DNA of 64,000 nt from Sodiomyces alkalinus F11 (lineage: Eukaryota; Ascomycota; Sordariomycetes; Glomerellales; Plectosphaerellaceae), in assembly GCF_003711515.1 (NCBI RefSeq), contig NW_021167086.1, positions 1,774,289-1,838,288 of the forward strand. Reading direction: 5' to 3'. Shown one piece after another: positions 1-10,157 of the stretch. The notes below the pieces were generated by a model. It saw only the letters and a list, made by a program, of their open reading frames with translations, did not search any database and was not told the origin of the DNA. Both the position numbers and the translations under genes were made by a program. Each line of letters starts with the position of its first letter. Position 1 is the first letter of the stretch.

Positions 1-569
1 AATTTACCATTTATACCTCTGTTACTAAAAAGAGTACTAACTACCTACCAAGGCTAGGTATCTAAGCACACGTTGATTATATACTATGCCTTTTTATTAC
101 TACGAAATAGCGGGCTATTACGTTTAAGTTTTAGTTGTATAGCCTAGGACTAAGCGATGTATTCTATACATTTTCTACTAAATTTTACGGAAACGGCGAC
201 CTACTATACACGATATAAGAGTATAGGTGCCGGTACCGGGATAGGTATAGCAGTCTTTGCCTTTAGGGGCCTAGGTAAGGGCGAGGGCGTGATAACTAGG
301 GTGAGCGTCGGGTATATCGTAGGTACGAGTTACGGGTTAAGTTAAGACCTTTTAAAGACTATTTATAGGCTAGCAATTATATTATAAATAGGGGCGATAT
401 ATCCTTACTATTCTCTATACGCGTTATACTACGCGTTCGTCGATCTTATTATATAAAGTCCCTACGACCTGCCTTTAGCCCCTTAGTAGGCTCGGGGCGA
501 AGTGATTGGGACCTCCTTCTATATAAGCATTAAAGCTTATAATCTTAAGAGTTCGAATATATAACGGCT
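1..569. other. RIP-mutated non-coding DNA, no recognisable element
   Basis: This stretch is rich in TpA and poor in CpA and TpG, like the transposon relics further on. The only open frame (157-345, +) has no recognisable motif, codes for no plausible domain and lies in mutated repeat DNA. I could not match the stretch to any other part of the window except at its right end, where an LTR-like repeat begins. Confidence 0.5.
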
Positions 570-768
570 TATTAAAAGTTATTCACGTATTAAGGCCGAA
601 AATATAGTTTATTCGAACTAAGGAAAGAAAGGAGGAAAGGAAAAGTCTACGCAGTATATAGGCGGCTAAGTATATATAGAATCGCACGGGCCTTACTAGG
701 AGGTCCATGCTTCTTAGTCCCGGCCACTGCCGGGGACTATTCCGCGGGCTATAGCCCATAATAGAAGG
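570..768 (+). repeat. LTR-like fragment, inverted copy of 16100-16290
   Basis: The sequence beginning near ATTAAGGCCGAAAATATAG and ending just after the palindrome GGGCTATAGCCC is repeated, reverse-complemented, at about 16100-16290. There it forms the inner part of a likely Copia-type LTR. The right boundary (CCCATAATA here, CCCGTAATA in the other copy) could be an LTR end whose terminal CA has been changed by RIP. The gag-like relic to its right runs on the opposite strand, so the two probably belong to different insertions. Confidence 0.5.
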
Positions 769-779
769 GAGTATATTCT

Positions 780-1850
780 ATAGGATTCTTTATTAGAATC
801 CTCCTCTTAGTTATCAATAAAATTAGATACCCCCTTTAGCGATTCTTTCGGCTATAACTTCTAAGAGTCGTTTTTAATACTCTTTTTAACGCTTTTAGCG
901 TCCTTTTCGATATTCTCCCGAAATCCTTTCTAACATTCGTTATCCTAGGTCTTACTATTCCGGTCGCAGCGTTCTAAGATCTCTTTTAAAGGTATATATC
1001 CCTTCCTTCTAGCTTTATTAATATTAGGGCATTTCTATAAGGGCTTATAATTATATTTACTCCTCTTCTTATTAAGGTAGTCGTAAAGCCACTCTTTCTT
1101 TAGAGAGGACTATTAATTACCCTATTATCCCGATTATATCGGCTAATCCTTGCCTTCTTTATCCTTACCTAGGAAGGTTACCATATAAAAGGATAATACG
1201 GTAGGCTTTTTATCGAGTTAGTACGGGTAACAGCGATAAAGCTATATCGTATACACTCGTCTATAATAGATTAAATTAAGGGTAAGTCTTTCTTATCTAA
1301 CCGTAGGAGCCTTATAAAGCGTCTCTCTAACTATTTTAGTACTACGCTACCAATAGCGTTAAAGAAGCCGTTAATCTAATCGTCCTTAGTATCGTAGTTA
1401 TAAACTTTATACGTCTTAGCGTCGCGGTATAGCTTAATAAAGTCTTTTAGCTAGCGCTTATAGGGTATACGCCTAATATGTTAGAAGTATTTATCCTAGC
1501 GTCTCTTAATTAATAAGTTCTAGGCGGCGTTTATCGACTTAAGATGCGTTTTAAGAGCCTTTAATATGTCTCTTACTTCCTTTTAGCCGGTATACTAATC
1601 CTTTAAAGCAGGGCTAACTATCTTCCCGATATAGTTATAGAGTACTTAGATCCCTCTCTTTTTAGCCTTATTCCAATCCTCTTCCACCTACTAGATTTTA
1701 AATAGTATATCCTAATTACCTTTTCCTTTAATAGAGGCTAGAGGCGTTAGTAGATCTATTCAAGTACGGCGCTTCGGCCGTTTAGCTTCTTTAAGGTCGG
1801 GATTAATAAAGTCGGCGATATCGTGGGAGTACACGATAGTTATCATGGCT
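780..1850 (-). pseudogene. degenerate gag-like ORF of an LTR retrotransposon
   Basis: Read on the minus strand, one frame stays readable for about 350 codons if TAG and TAA stops are read as RIP-damaged Gln or Trp. It starts near an ATG at about 1850 (MITIVYSHDIADF). It is Lys/Arg/Glu-rich, with stretches such as KYFQHIRRIPYKR and LYRDAKTYKVYNYDTKDD. The composition and widely spaced aromatic residues resemble Copia-type gag proteins, but I do not recognise a specific family and see no zinc knuckle. Stop codons throughout make it non-functional. It could also be a capsid-like ORF of another element class. Confidence 0.4.
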
Positions 1851-2351
1851 TTAATCCAAGGCCTCTAGTCTTTCGGAGTAATAAGCGTTACGAGGCCTAT
1901 AATAGGCACTACTATTGTGGAAGCTATCGTTATACTAATAAAAAGCAGTGGAATAGAATAAACGGAAAGGTTAATTAACTATCCTAAGCACTTAAAACGA
2001 TAGTACGATTAAAACAATAAAGTAATTAAATAAAACTAAAAGAGGCGGACGTTACTAACAATTCTAAACTACCCGCTACAGACTTAAGGCTGATTTTAGT
2101 AGCCTAGAAGCTATAGAATTAATCGGAATAGCTTCGTTTATTAGAACGCCGGGCTTATAACTATTAGAATATAAATAAGGTACGCGGAATTATATATATA
2201 TTTATCTAAGTGAAGTTTATAATACTTTATAGGGATGTCTAACTATAAGGAAAAAGCAGGGGAAATGACTGTGGATATATAGAATCGAGGTACTCCACAC
2301 GTCTAATATAATATGGGTTATCACACCCCGATAAGGTGGCTATAGGCATCT
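1851..2351. other. RIP-mutated DNA between the gag relic and a microsatellite
   Basis: Nothing recognisable on either strand. It may be the 5' untranslated region or LTR remnant of the gag-like element to the left. It ends where the (TAA)n array begins. Confidence 0.35.
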
Positions 2352-2543
<192 letters not shown>

Positions 2544-2579
2544 TTCTTATTAATATAAATATAGGATTCCATTTTCCTT

Positions 2580-3205
2580 GGGATTCCTTATATAGTATAT
2601 AGTATACCTATAAGACCGTAAGCGGGAATAGACCGGAGAAAACCTATAACGAACTCGGTAGCGTTATAGGAGGAAGAGGGAGGATTAAAATATAAAGGCC
2701 TTAGGGGATATTAATTATCTAATTCTTATAATAGGGTAAGGCCTTATTCCCCTTACCTGCCGCCGGATATAGCAGGAACCCACCTAGGGGAGGCAGGAGA
2801 CGCCTACCTCCCCTACTCTTTTTATTAACCGAATAGAAATAAAAAGGGTATAATCCCCGAGGGATATAGGGAGCCCGAGGAGGGAAAGCCGTAGCTACCG
2901 TATAGCGGAAGCCTAGTAGCGCCCCCTCGGCCCCTATTCTACTAATAGAGATTAGCCTAGGCTAACCTACCTAACTATTAGCCTACTATACTTCCCGTTA
3001 ACCATCGGCCTAAAGGTAAGATCCAGATACATAATAGGGATAAACCGGGGCTATATTAGCCCCGTAACGGCACCTCTCCACCTAAGGAAGTGTATAGAGG
3101 TTTTCCCCGGGTCTTACCTAGGTTTTCCCCTCTATAGCTACCCGAGAAGGATCATATAGCCTAGAAAGGCTCCTATAGATAGATTAGTTAGGATAGTAGA
3201 GTGAG

Positions 3206-3301
<96 letters not shown>
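2580..3301 (+). mobile_element. LINE family A, 5'-truncated copy (3' UTR and TAA tail)
   Basis: The segment matches the 3' untranslated region of the full-length family A LINE near 40.8-41.4 kb and of the copies at 26.1-26.8, 8.8-9.5 (inverted), 47.6-48.3 (inverted) and 59.0-59.7 kb (inverted). Shared blocks include AGCGGGAATA, GGATATTAATTATCTAATTC and the paired GGGG/CCCC tracts near 3100. It ends in GAGATTAATAATAAT, a (TAA)n tail at 3207-3301. Only the 3' end was inserted, typical of 5' truncation during target-primed reverse transcription. Confidence 0.75.
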
Positions 3302-3302
<1 letters not shown>

Positions 3303-3866
3303 GTATATAGTAATACTAATAAAACTAAATTCCTAACTTCTAAGCTATATTTTAGCTTTCTACTAGACCTATATAAGAACTATAAAGAGAATATTAGTAC
3401 TTGATTTTTAATCTATATAAGGTTTTATTTTTATAATATTTACTCTTTTAGTCTATAAAACAGCAGGGGTCCTAAACGCAGTGTTTTAGTGTAAAGTGGT
3501 GTCCGAAATAGGGGGTTTCCCAAAAGGTGGGGTGGGGACTTAGTATAGATCTGTATTTATACTGCCCAGGGTAGTTTTACAAACCTATACTAACTTTATT
3601 AGTTGCGTGCAACACCACATATACGCTCTTTTGCTTATTCGAAGACATACTTATGATCGGACACTACACTACGATTATCTTGTCGGATTGAGACATTTGG
3701 GCTGCCCTCTCGCCTTGAGCGAAGTTTCTATTGCCCGGCACTATGCCATGACCAAACCTGACGTCGATGGCGCAAAGATCAGATAAACTTCCGAATAAAA
3801 TTTGCTCCCGATGGGAACCGTTCTCGACAACTAGTCCCCCTTCTTAAGATTCAAGATTCCCAGAGG
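3302..3866 (+). promoter_or_regulatory. island edge and presumed TMF1 upstream region
   Basis: RIP-type composition ends within this stretch, at about 3470-3490. From there on CpA and TpG are common, as in ordinary unique DNA. The last ~380 bp before the ATG at 3867 should contain the promoter and 5' UTR of the golgin gene. I see no convincing TATA box. A pyrimidine-rich patch (CTAGTCCCCCTTCTTAAG) lies about 20-40 bp upstream of the start codon, common for fungal transcription start regions. No upstream exon is apparent. Confidence 0.45.
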
Positions 3867-6554
3867 ATGTCCAATTCAGGGACAGGCTCCCGATGGGGCT
3901 CCTTCTTGTCCCAGGCCGTGGCAGGGATGGAGGCGCATCTCGACAACATGCTCGCTGAAGGAAACGGTACTATGTCGGTCAGCAAGTCTACTGAGAGCTC
4001 AACTAACACGTCCACCACCCCCGCTACCCCATATGAAGCTCAGGGCAAACCAGGTGAGCAAGATCTGGCCTTGTTTGGCTTGTCCTCCATTGCTTACCGC
4101 AGGCATCAAGTCTTGTCCAAGCCATTATCCAACAACAACCGTACTCACGATCGACTCCAACAACGCCTGGCCAAAGTCGTCGCGTCCGAAAACAACCACT
4201 CTCCATCAAATGCCGATACCGCGGAAGACAGGCCGAGAGCCGAGATCGCTGGATCTGCATCAGTTGGCAATCCAGAGACTCCGTCCTCCCGGAACTCTGG
4301 CGAGATAGCATCAAGGCCATGTCAGACATCACCGGTATCAAATGATTTGCCAAAGCAGCCGCCTAGTCCTCCGTCAACCCCTATGACCGCAAGCGTAGAA
4401 CAAAGCGAGGACAGAGAATACCCGTCATTGCCCTCAAAGACCCGATCCTTGGATGATTCAGACAACGGGCCACGTCCATTGAGTTCCGAAAGGCCAGCAA
4501 CCAGACAGGAACAGTCAAAACCTCCACCCAGCACCTGCCAGAATTGTGTCGCTTACGAAGCACGAATGTCAGACCTCAAGGCTGAACAGCAAAAGGAAAC
4601 CCATCGTCTTGTCGAACAAATCGATGCATTGCAGGCAAGGCTGCAGTACTTAGCTCGGGAGGCTAGTCTCTCAGCGAAGAAGTATGTTGCAGAGAGCGCT
4701 CCTGGGACTGCCGAGCGTAAGCTAGCAGAAAAAGACGAAAAAATATACCTCTTAATGGAGGAAGGGAGGAGCATGGCAGTTACAGAGCAAAGACATCGAA
4801 ACATTATCAAGAAGCTCAAGACAGAACTTTCGACCACTGAAAAGACCGCGGCAACCCACCAAGAAAAGTATACAAAGGCCGAGGCTAAAGTGGAAGCCCT
4901 ACAAACCCGAGTCGCTCAACTTGACGAGCTCGAAGAGGTCTATGATGAGTCGCAAAGACAGCTTAGTAGCGTATGTTTCGAGCTGGAGTTTTTACAAGCA
5001 GAAGTCGTTTCCAAGGACGCCACCATCGCAGATCTAAGAAGACAAGTGCATGCAGCCCTGGACGAGACTGAATCCGCATCATCCAAAAATGCCATTGAGG
5101 CACTTAGAGCTGAGCAACAACGAAACAGGGAATTAAATGAGGCTATCGACTCCCTCAAGACCGAAAAGAGCTTAGTCGTCGAGGATGCCAACAAACGAGT
5201 CGCTGATTTTGCCGACAAGGCCGATAAAGCAGCAGAGCGGGCGAAGGCTGTCGAAGTCGAACTTAGGAATGAGCTACAGGCAATGGAGGGCAGGTTGGAG
5301 GCAATGCGTGCGCTGGCAGAGGAAACGTCTGCTGGGGTGGTTGGAGACACCCATGGTAAGTTACTTCGTCAGATCGAAACTCTCCAAGCGCAGCACGCAA
5401 TTGCCCTGGAGAACTGGCAGGGGATCGAAGCTAGCCTCATTGCCCGGGTTGGAAGTCTAGAAACGGAGAGAGACGACGCTCGACAACGGGAGTCGGACAT
5501 GCGGAAAAAGGCTCGAGAGATGGTAAGACATTCGCAAATCACCGTACAGTTACAATATCGCACTGACAAGAACTTTGTTTCCCCCTTTTAGGCATTCCGT
5601 TGTAAATGCCTGGAGGAAGAAGTAGAAAATCTAAAGGACAAAATCCCAACACGGGAACAACAGGAAGAACTAAAGGCCCTGCGAGAACGGTTCGGGTCAT
5701 TGGAAAAACGAGCCGAAGCTGCCGAAAAGGAGGTCGCCAATGCGAGGGCGGAGGCAGACAAACAGCAGATAGTATGTCAGTCAGACCGAGGGGATAACTT
5801 TGACCGCAGGCTTTGGCTAGAGGAAATACCAGCTGCGACGTCAAGGGTACAGAGTCGTCCCCAGTCGCCGCTACTGTCGATCCCCACACGAACATATAGT
5901 TCCGATCTTCTTATGCTTCAGGGAGCGCCGAGCAGGACTCGAAAGATTTCCACACCGGGCAGCATGGTGGACGGAACTTATGACTCGCTGCCATCTGCTA
6001 GGCGATTGTCAAGCCAGGCCCATATGAGACAACCAGTGCTGCCCATCAATGCAGGTCTCACTTCTGCCTTTATGATCTCCCTGGAAGAGTCACAGGAGCC
6101 AAAGAAACGACCTGCGTCGCATGGGGGTCGACGGGACGAGGTTTTCGATACTGCCGACACATTCTCATCATCTCCGCGGCAGATAACACAAGATCTGGCC
6201 TCTGTGTCCACCGCCGGTGCCGGTCCGTCAGTTCAGCTGGTGGAACGTATGAGCGCTGCCATTCGAAGACTTGAGGCCGAGAAAGTGGTATCCCGGGAGG
6301 AATTGGCTCGAATATCCAGCCAACGCGACGAGGCCAGGGCAGAGCTGGCCGCGCTCATGAAGGAAGTGCAAGTAGGAAAGGCTGCTTCGAAGAAGGTCTC
6401 CGACCTGGAGGTGGAGCTTGGAGACATCAACTCCAGGTATCAGACCACACTCGAGTTACTTGGGGAGAAGAGTGAGCTCGTGGAGGAGCTGCGAGCCGAC
6501 GTAGAGGACGTCAAGGCAATGTATCGGGAATTGGTAGAAAGGACACTCAAATAA
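3867..6554 (+). CDS. TMF1: TMF1/Sgm1-type Golgi coiled-coil protein (golgin)
   Basis: Two exons, 3867-5522 and 5592-6554, give 872 residues. The 69-nt intron (GTAAGA...TTTTAG) is a multiple of three but ends in an in-frame TAG, so it must be removed. The N-terminus carries the conserved RWGSFLSQAVAGMEAHLDNM block of fungal homologues, followed by a Ser/Pro-rich disordered region (about 30-225) and a long coiled coil (about 230-640). The TMF DNA-binding-type segment lies near 275-350 (KLAEKDEKIYLLMEEG). The C-terminal TMF TATA-binding-type domain covers about 763-872, ending VEDVKAMYRELVERTLK. Despite those domain names, the family (human TMF1, yeast Sgm1) acts as Golgi tethers that bind Rab6/Ypt6-type GTPases. 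GTATGT at 5772 could start a second, in-frame 51-nt intron ending at 5822 (855 aa). The gene shows no RIP and converges on the Nas6-like gene. Confidence 0.88.
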
Positions 6555-6674
6555 TACTACGAAGTACTCTGGCCGGTCAGGCGGGCATCTATGCTAGCAG
6601 GGCCGTATGCTTGGCTCACATAATGGTGGTCGGTAGTCGAAAGGGTCTAACACAAGATCCACACACGATACCTT
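6555..6674. other. convergent intergenic spacer, shared 3' regions
   Basis: This 120-bp spacer separates the stop codons of two convergent genes, so both 3' UTRs must lie in or overlap it. It has normal, unmutated composition. I see no clear polyadenylation motif. Overlapping antisense 3' ends are likely with so short a gap. Confidence 0.5.
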
Positions 6675-7854
6675 TTAAAGCCCGATGCCCTCGGCCTCAA
6701 TAGACCGTTCAATGTAACGACGAACCTATTATCTCCCGTATGAGAAATAACGCCGGTGAAGGCGCAAAGGGGGGGTTATATGTACACACCTCTTTGTCGG
6801 GTGCTAAATCTAAGGGGAGAGACCCTTCCGTGCTTCGCCGGTCAACTTCCGCGCCGGCCTTGATTAAAGCCACCGCAGTATCGCCTACACCCGCGAGCAT
6901 AAATCAAACGTGATCCCAGTGAAGAATTGAGGAGGCTCTTACCGTGCCCTTCAGCCACGGCATGGTGTAACGGGGTGTATCCGGAGTCATCAGTCGCATT
7001 CAAAGGGCTCCTATGTTTGAGAAGCAGGCTGACCATGGGCACAGACCCGATGGCTGCTGCACGGTGTATTGCATACTGTCCCCGCTTATCACGGACCCTG
7101 GCGGATGCGGGAGGATCTTGGCCGAGTAGTGTCTTGGCCATGTCGAGGTTATTCCTCGATGCAACAAAATGCAAGGCATTCTGGGATATGGTTCAGCCCC
7201 GGCACCAGGGATGATGTTGCTTGTTGTCCTACCTGTCCATTAAAATCTGAATAGTCATGACCAAGGATTAGCAGCTTTCCCCGAACAAGTTATAGGTGGA
7301 AGCCAGGCTACGCACTCTTCACATTGCAATCGGCTCCCGCCCGCAGCAACAATTCAGCTATTGCATCTCCGTCTCTCAGACTAACGGCAATCATAAGGGG
7401 TGTCCAACCCATATCATCCTAGGGAAGAACAACCGATATTTCAGAGACTGCGACGAAACCTAGAAATAGTTCGAATTGAAGAGCTTAGATTTACCTGGAC
7501 GTCCGGATCAAAGTCGCGTTGCTGGGACAGCATTTGCACCATTTCGGGGTTATTGGATGAGACTGCCCAGTGGACAGCCAATCGCCCATCTTCGTCTTTG
7601 CGGGATGCGAGCTTCGACTCAGCCTTTGAGGGAACCGTAAGCGTCAGTTTCTACTTGGAACCAGAAATGACAAACCTTGAGTAGACTCTCAAAAAGAGAA
7701 ACTGCATGGGGAATAACCTCGTCAGCACCTAGCCCTTGAAGGTAACCATAAGCAAGGCGAGTGTGCTGTGATACTACACGGTGGTGGGAGCAGGACCTTT
7801 GCCATCCCGGGCCGCCACATGCAAGGCAAACGGCTCCTGTCGTTCCGTGTCCAT
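6675..7854 (-). CDS. nas6: gankyrin/Nas6-like proteasome assembly chaperone (ankyrin repeats)
   Basis: I assembled eight exons on the minus strand: 7797-7854, 7676-7701, 7495-7623, 7316-7418, 7233-7246, 6943-7180, 6790-6884 and 6675-6725. They total 714 nt, or 237 residues. All seven introns are GT-AG (95, 52, 76, 69, 52, 58 and 64 nt) and phases match throughout. Ankyrin-repeat cores read GRLAVHWA (41-48), GWTPLMIA (75-82), GQNALHFVA (109-117), GQYAIHRAA (144-152) and GYTPLHHAVAEGH (177-189). The C-terminus reads VRRYIERSIEAEGIGL. Order and length fit Nas6/PSMD10, which binds the Rpt3 C-terminal domain and chaperones assembly of the 19S base. The weakest splice sites are intron 1's GTCCTG donor and intron 2's AAG acceptor. 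Intron 1 nevertheless has a good GCTGAC branch site. The gene shows no RIP. Confidence 0.87.
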
Positions 7855-8154
7855 AGTAGTGACGTTACTTCTCTTCTCCGGTATCCTCTCCGGTTTCTTC
7901 TACGGTATGGGCACGTCGATGAAGGCAGGGAATGCAAAATTCTCGTCAGAATAGTCTGATTGGAAGCATTATGTGCACGGAGGTGAGAATAGGTTTCTTT
8001 TGCCGCCTCGGGGAATAACATGGGTAAGGTTAGTCCGGCTAGGGCACTTGGTTATTCCGACTAGGGTCCCACTGACGGCACCTTGACAATAGCCGCCACA
8101 GGTGCTGTTAGTACCAAGATACATCCGTATAACCTACCTGCCTACGTTATATAC
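7855..8154 (-). promoter_or_regulatory. upstream region of the Nas6-like gene
   Basis: About 300 bp of unmutated DNA lies between the start codon (minus strand) and the satellite. It should contain the promoter and 5' UTR. A TGACGT-containing site (TGACGTTA, 7860-7867) lies next to the start codon and a PACE-like motif lies at 7998-8006. The last ~50 bp grade into RIP-type composition. No further coding exon is visible. Confidence 0.5.
7998..8006 (-). promoter_or_regulatory. candidate proteasome-associated control element (PACE-like)
   Basis: On the minus strand the nine bases read GGCGGCAAA, one base from the yeast PACE consensus GGTGGCAAA bound by Rpn4. The site lies 144 bp upstream of the Nas6-like start codon, in the same orientation. 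One nine-base match can arise by chance, and I cannot show that this fungus uses this motif. Confidence 0.35.
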
Positions 8155-8339
8155 GTTTAATTAAGCGATATCGTTAGTTTGTTTAATTAACGATATTGTT
8201 AGTTTATTTAATTAACGATATCGTTTGTTTATTTAATTAACGATATCGTTAGTTTATTTAATTAACGATATCGTTAGTTTATTTAATTAACGATATCGTT
8301 AGTTTATTTAATTAACGATATCGTCGCGCCTATTTAATT
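8155..8339 (+). repeat. 25-bp tandem satellite, 7 copies
   Basis: Seven head-to-tail units have a period of exactly 25 bp: the CGATAT core recurs at 8166, 8191, 8216, 8241, 8266, 8291 and 8316. Each unit contains TTAATTAA and the palindrome AACGATATCGTT. Unit 2 has CGATATTG and unit 3 has TTTG for TTAG. The last unit breaks off into CGCGCC. The array lies on the border between the gene island and RIP-mutated DNA. Confidence 0.95.
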
Positions 8340-8562
8340 AGATATAATGGTTAATTTAGACTATTTCCTAGACTATTACTCTATATCTCTCCGTAGCTAT
8401 TCCTATAACTTATAAATCGCCTTCTCCATTCTAGACTAAGATACAGAATTAGCCGAGCTACCTATTACCGAAGATAGCTATAACTAGTCTCGACCTCGCC
8501 CTCCACGCTATCCACGACCTCGGCCTTAACCCCAGCCTTAATCCCGGCCACGCGGGAGAGCC
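8340..8562. other. RIP-mutated spacer between satellite and LINE tail
   Basis: A short stretch with no coding potential or match elsewhere. It is the flank into which the following LINE was inserted. Confidence 0.4.
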
Positions 8563-8803
<241 letters not shown>

Positions 8804-10127
8804 CGATCTTACTCCGCTATCCTTACTAATCTACAGGAGCCTTCCTAGGCTATACGGTCCTTCTCCGGTAGCTATAGAGGGGAAAACCCGGGTAAAACCC
8901 GGGGAAAACCTCTATACACTTCCTTAGGTGGAGAGGTGCCGCTACGGGGCCGATATAACCCCGGTTCTTCCCTATTACGTATCTAGATCTTACCTTTAGG
9001 CTAATAGCTAATGGGAAGTATAAAAGGCTAGTGGTTAGGTAAGTTAGCCTAAGCTAATCTCTATCGGTAAAGCTAGGGCTAGGGGGGCGCTACCGCGCTT
9101 CCGCTATACGGTAACTACGGTTTTATAGCCTCGGTCTCCCTATATCCCTTAAGGATTATGCCTTTATTCCTTCCGTTTAGTTAATAAAAAGAGGAAGGAG
9201 GTAGGCGCCTCCTACGTCCCCTAAGTAGGTTCCTGCTATATCCGGCGGTAGGTAGGGGGAATAGGGCCTTACCCTATTATAAGAATTAGATAGTTAATAT
9301 CCCCTAAGGCCTTTGTACCTTAATCCTCCCTTTCCCTCCTATAACGCTAACGAGTTTATTCTAGGGTTTTCCCTTAATTTATTTCCGCTTATCGTCCTGT
9401 AGGTATATTATTACGGCCTATACTAACTAGTAAACCCCTTTAGTTTTTCTTATTATATTCCTATTATAGTTTTACTATAAGTGTTTTACGGGTAGCGTTA
9501 CGGTAGCGTAGTAGCGTAGGGTTAATTAGGTAGTATAGTATCGATTTATATATATAAATAAGTAATCTATAATAGTAGTATAGTATAAGTTCTCCTTATA
9601 GTATAGCGGTGCCTTAGTAGTAGCGTGCTAATAGTCGTAGATATCGTCTCCTAATAATATTAATACTAATAATAATAACCGCCGTTATAAGCGTAGCGTA
9701 GTTTATATTATACCGTATATAGCCCTTAGTAGCGTAGGAGTAGTATTATAGCGCTAATATAGGGTAGTTATATTCGTTATAGTAAGCGTTTAGGTATTTA
9801 CTCTAACGATATAAAAGCTTACGCTAATATTACGGGAATAGGCGCGGCCTATTACTAGTATACTAATAGTCGCCGTCTATATAAGGATATAAATTGCCTC
9901 GGTGCCGTAATTATACCGTGTATACGTTAAGGTAGATATAGTAAATAGCTTAATAAGTCCCCTCCGCTACTAAAAAGTAGTAGTAACGCCTTATAGATAT
10001 CTATTAGGTATACGTCGCGGTAAATGCCGCTAATAGCGCTAGTATCGCTACTATAAGTATCGCCCTTCGGTGCTATAATAGTTCTATACTAATAAGTTAT
10101 AGGCTAAGGAGCGTTTAGGGACGGCGT

Positions 10128-10157
10128 CCCGGTCTTTTAGCCGGGCCCTAAACCGGG
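10128..10157 (-). repeat. conserved 30-nt stem-loop in the LINE family A 3' region
   Basis: CCCGGT and ACCGGG, 6-bp inverted arms, enclose an 18-nt segment containing CCGGGCCC. The same structure is kept at 40077-40106 (+ copy), 48953-48982 and 60386-60415 (one substitution). It lies downstream of the readable ORF2 end. Confidence 0.6.

Noticed and set aside
157..345. 62-aa ORF
   Set aside because: Short, no motif, in RIP-mutated DNA, no splice partner.
3201..3404. 67-aa poly-Ile ORF
   Set aside because: Reading frame through the (TAA)n tail of a LINE.
4024..5569. Several ORFs antisense to or out of frame with the golgin gene
   Set aside because: Shadows of a long coiled-coil coding sequence, Ser/Ala/Cys-rich without motifs.
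3867..5591. Golgin as a one-exon 574-aa protein
   Set aside because: The frame would end in intron sequence; splicing at 5523/5591 continues the coiled coil and adds the conserved C-terminal domain.
8155..8339. 25-bp array as a CRISPR array
   Set aside because: Units are contiguous without spacers: a plain satellite.
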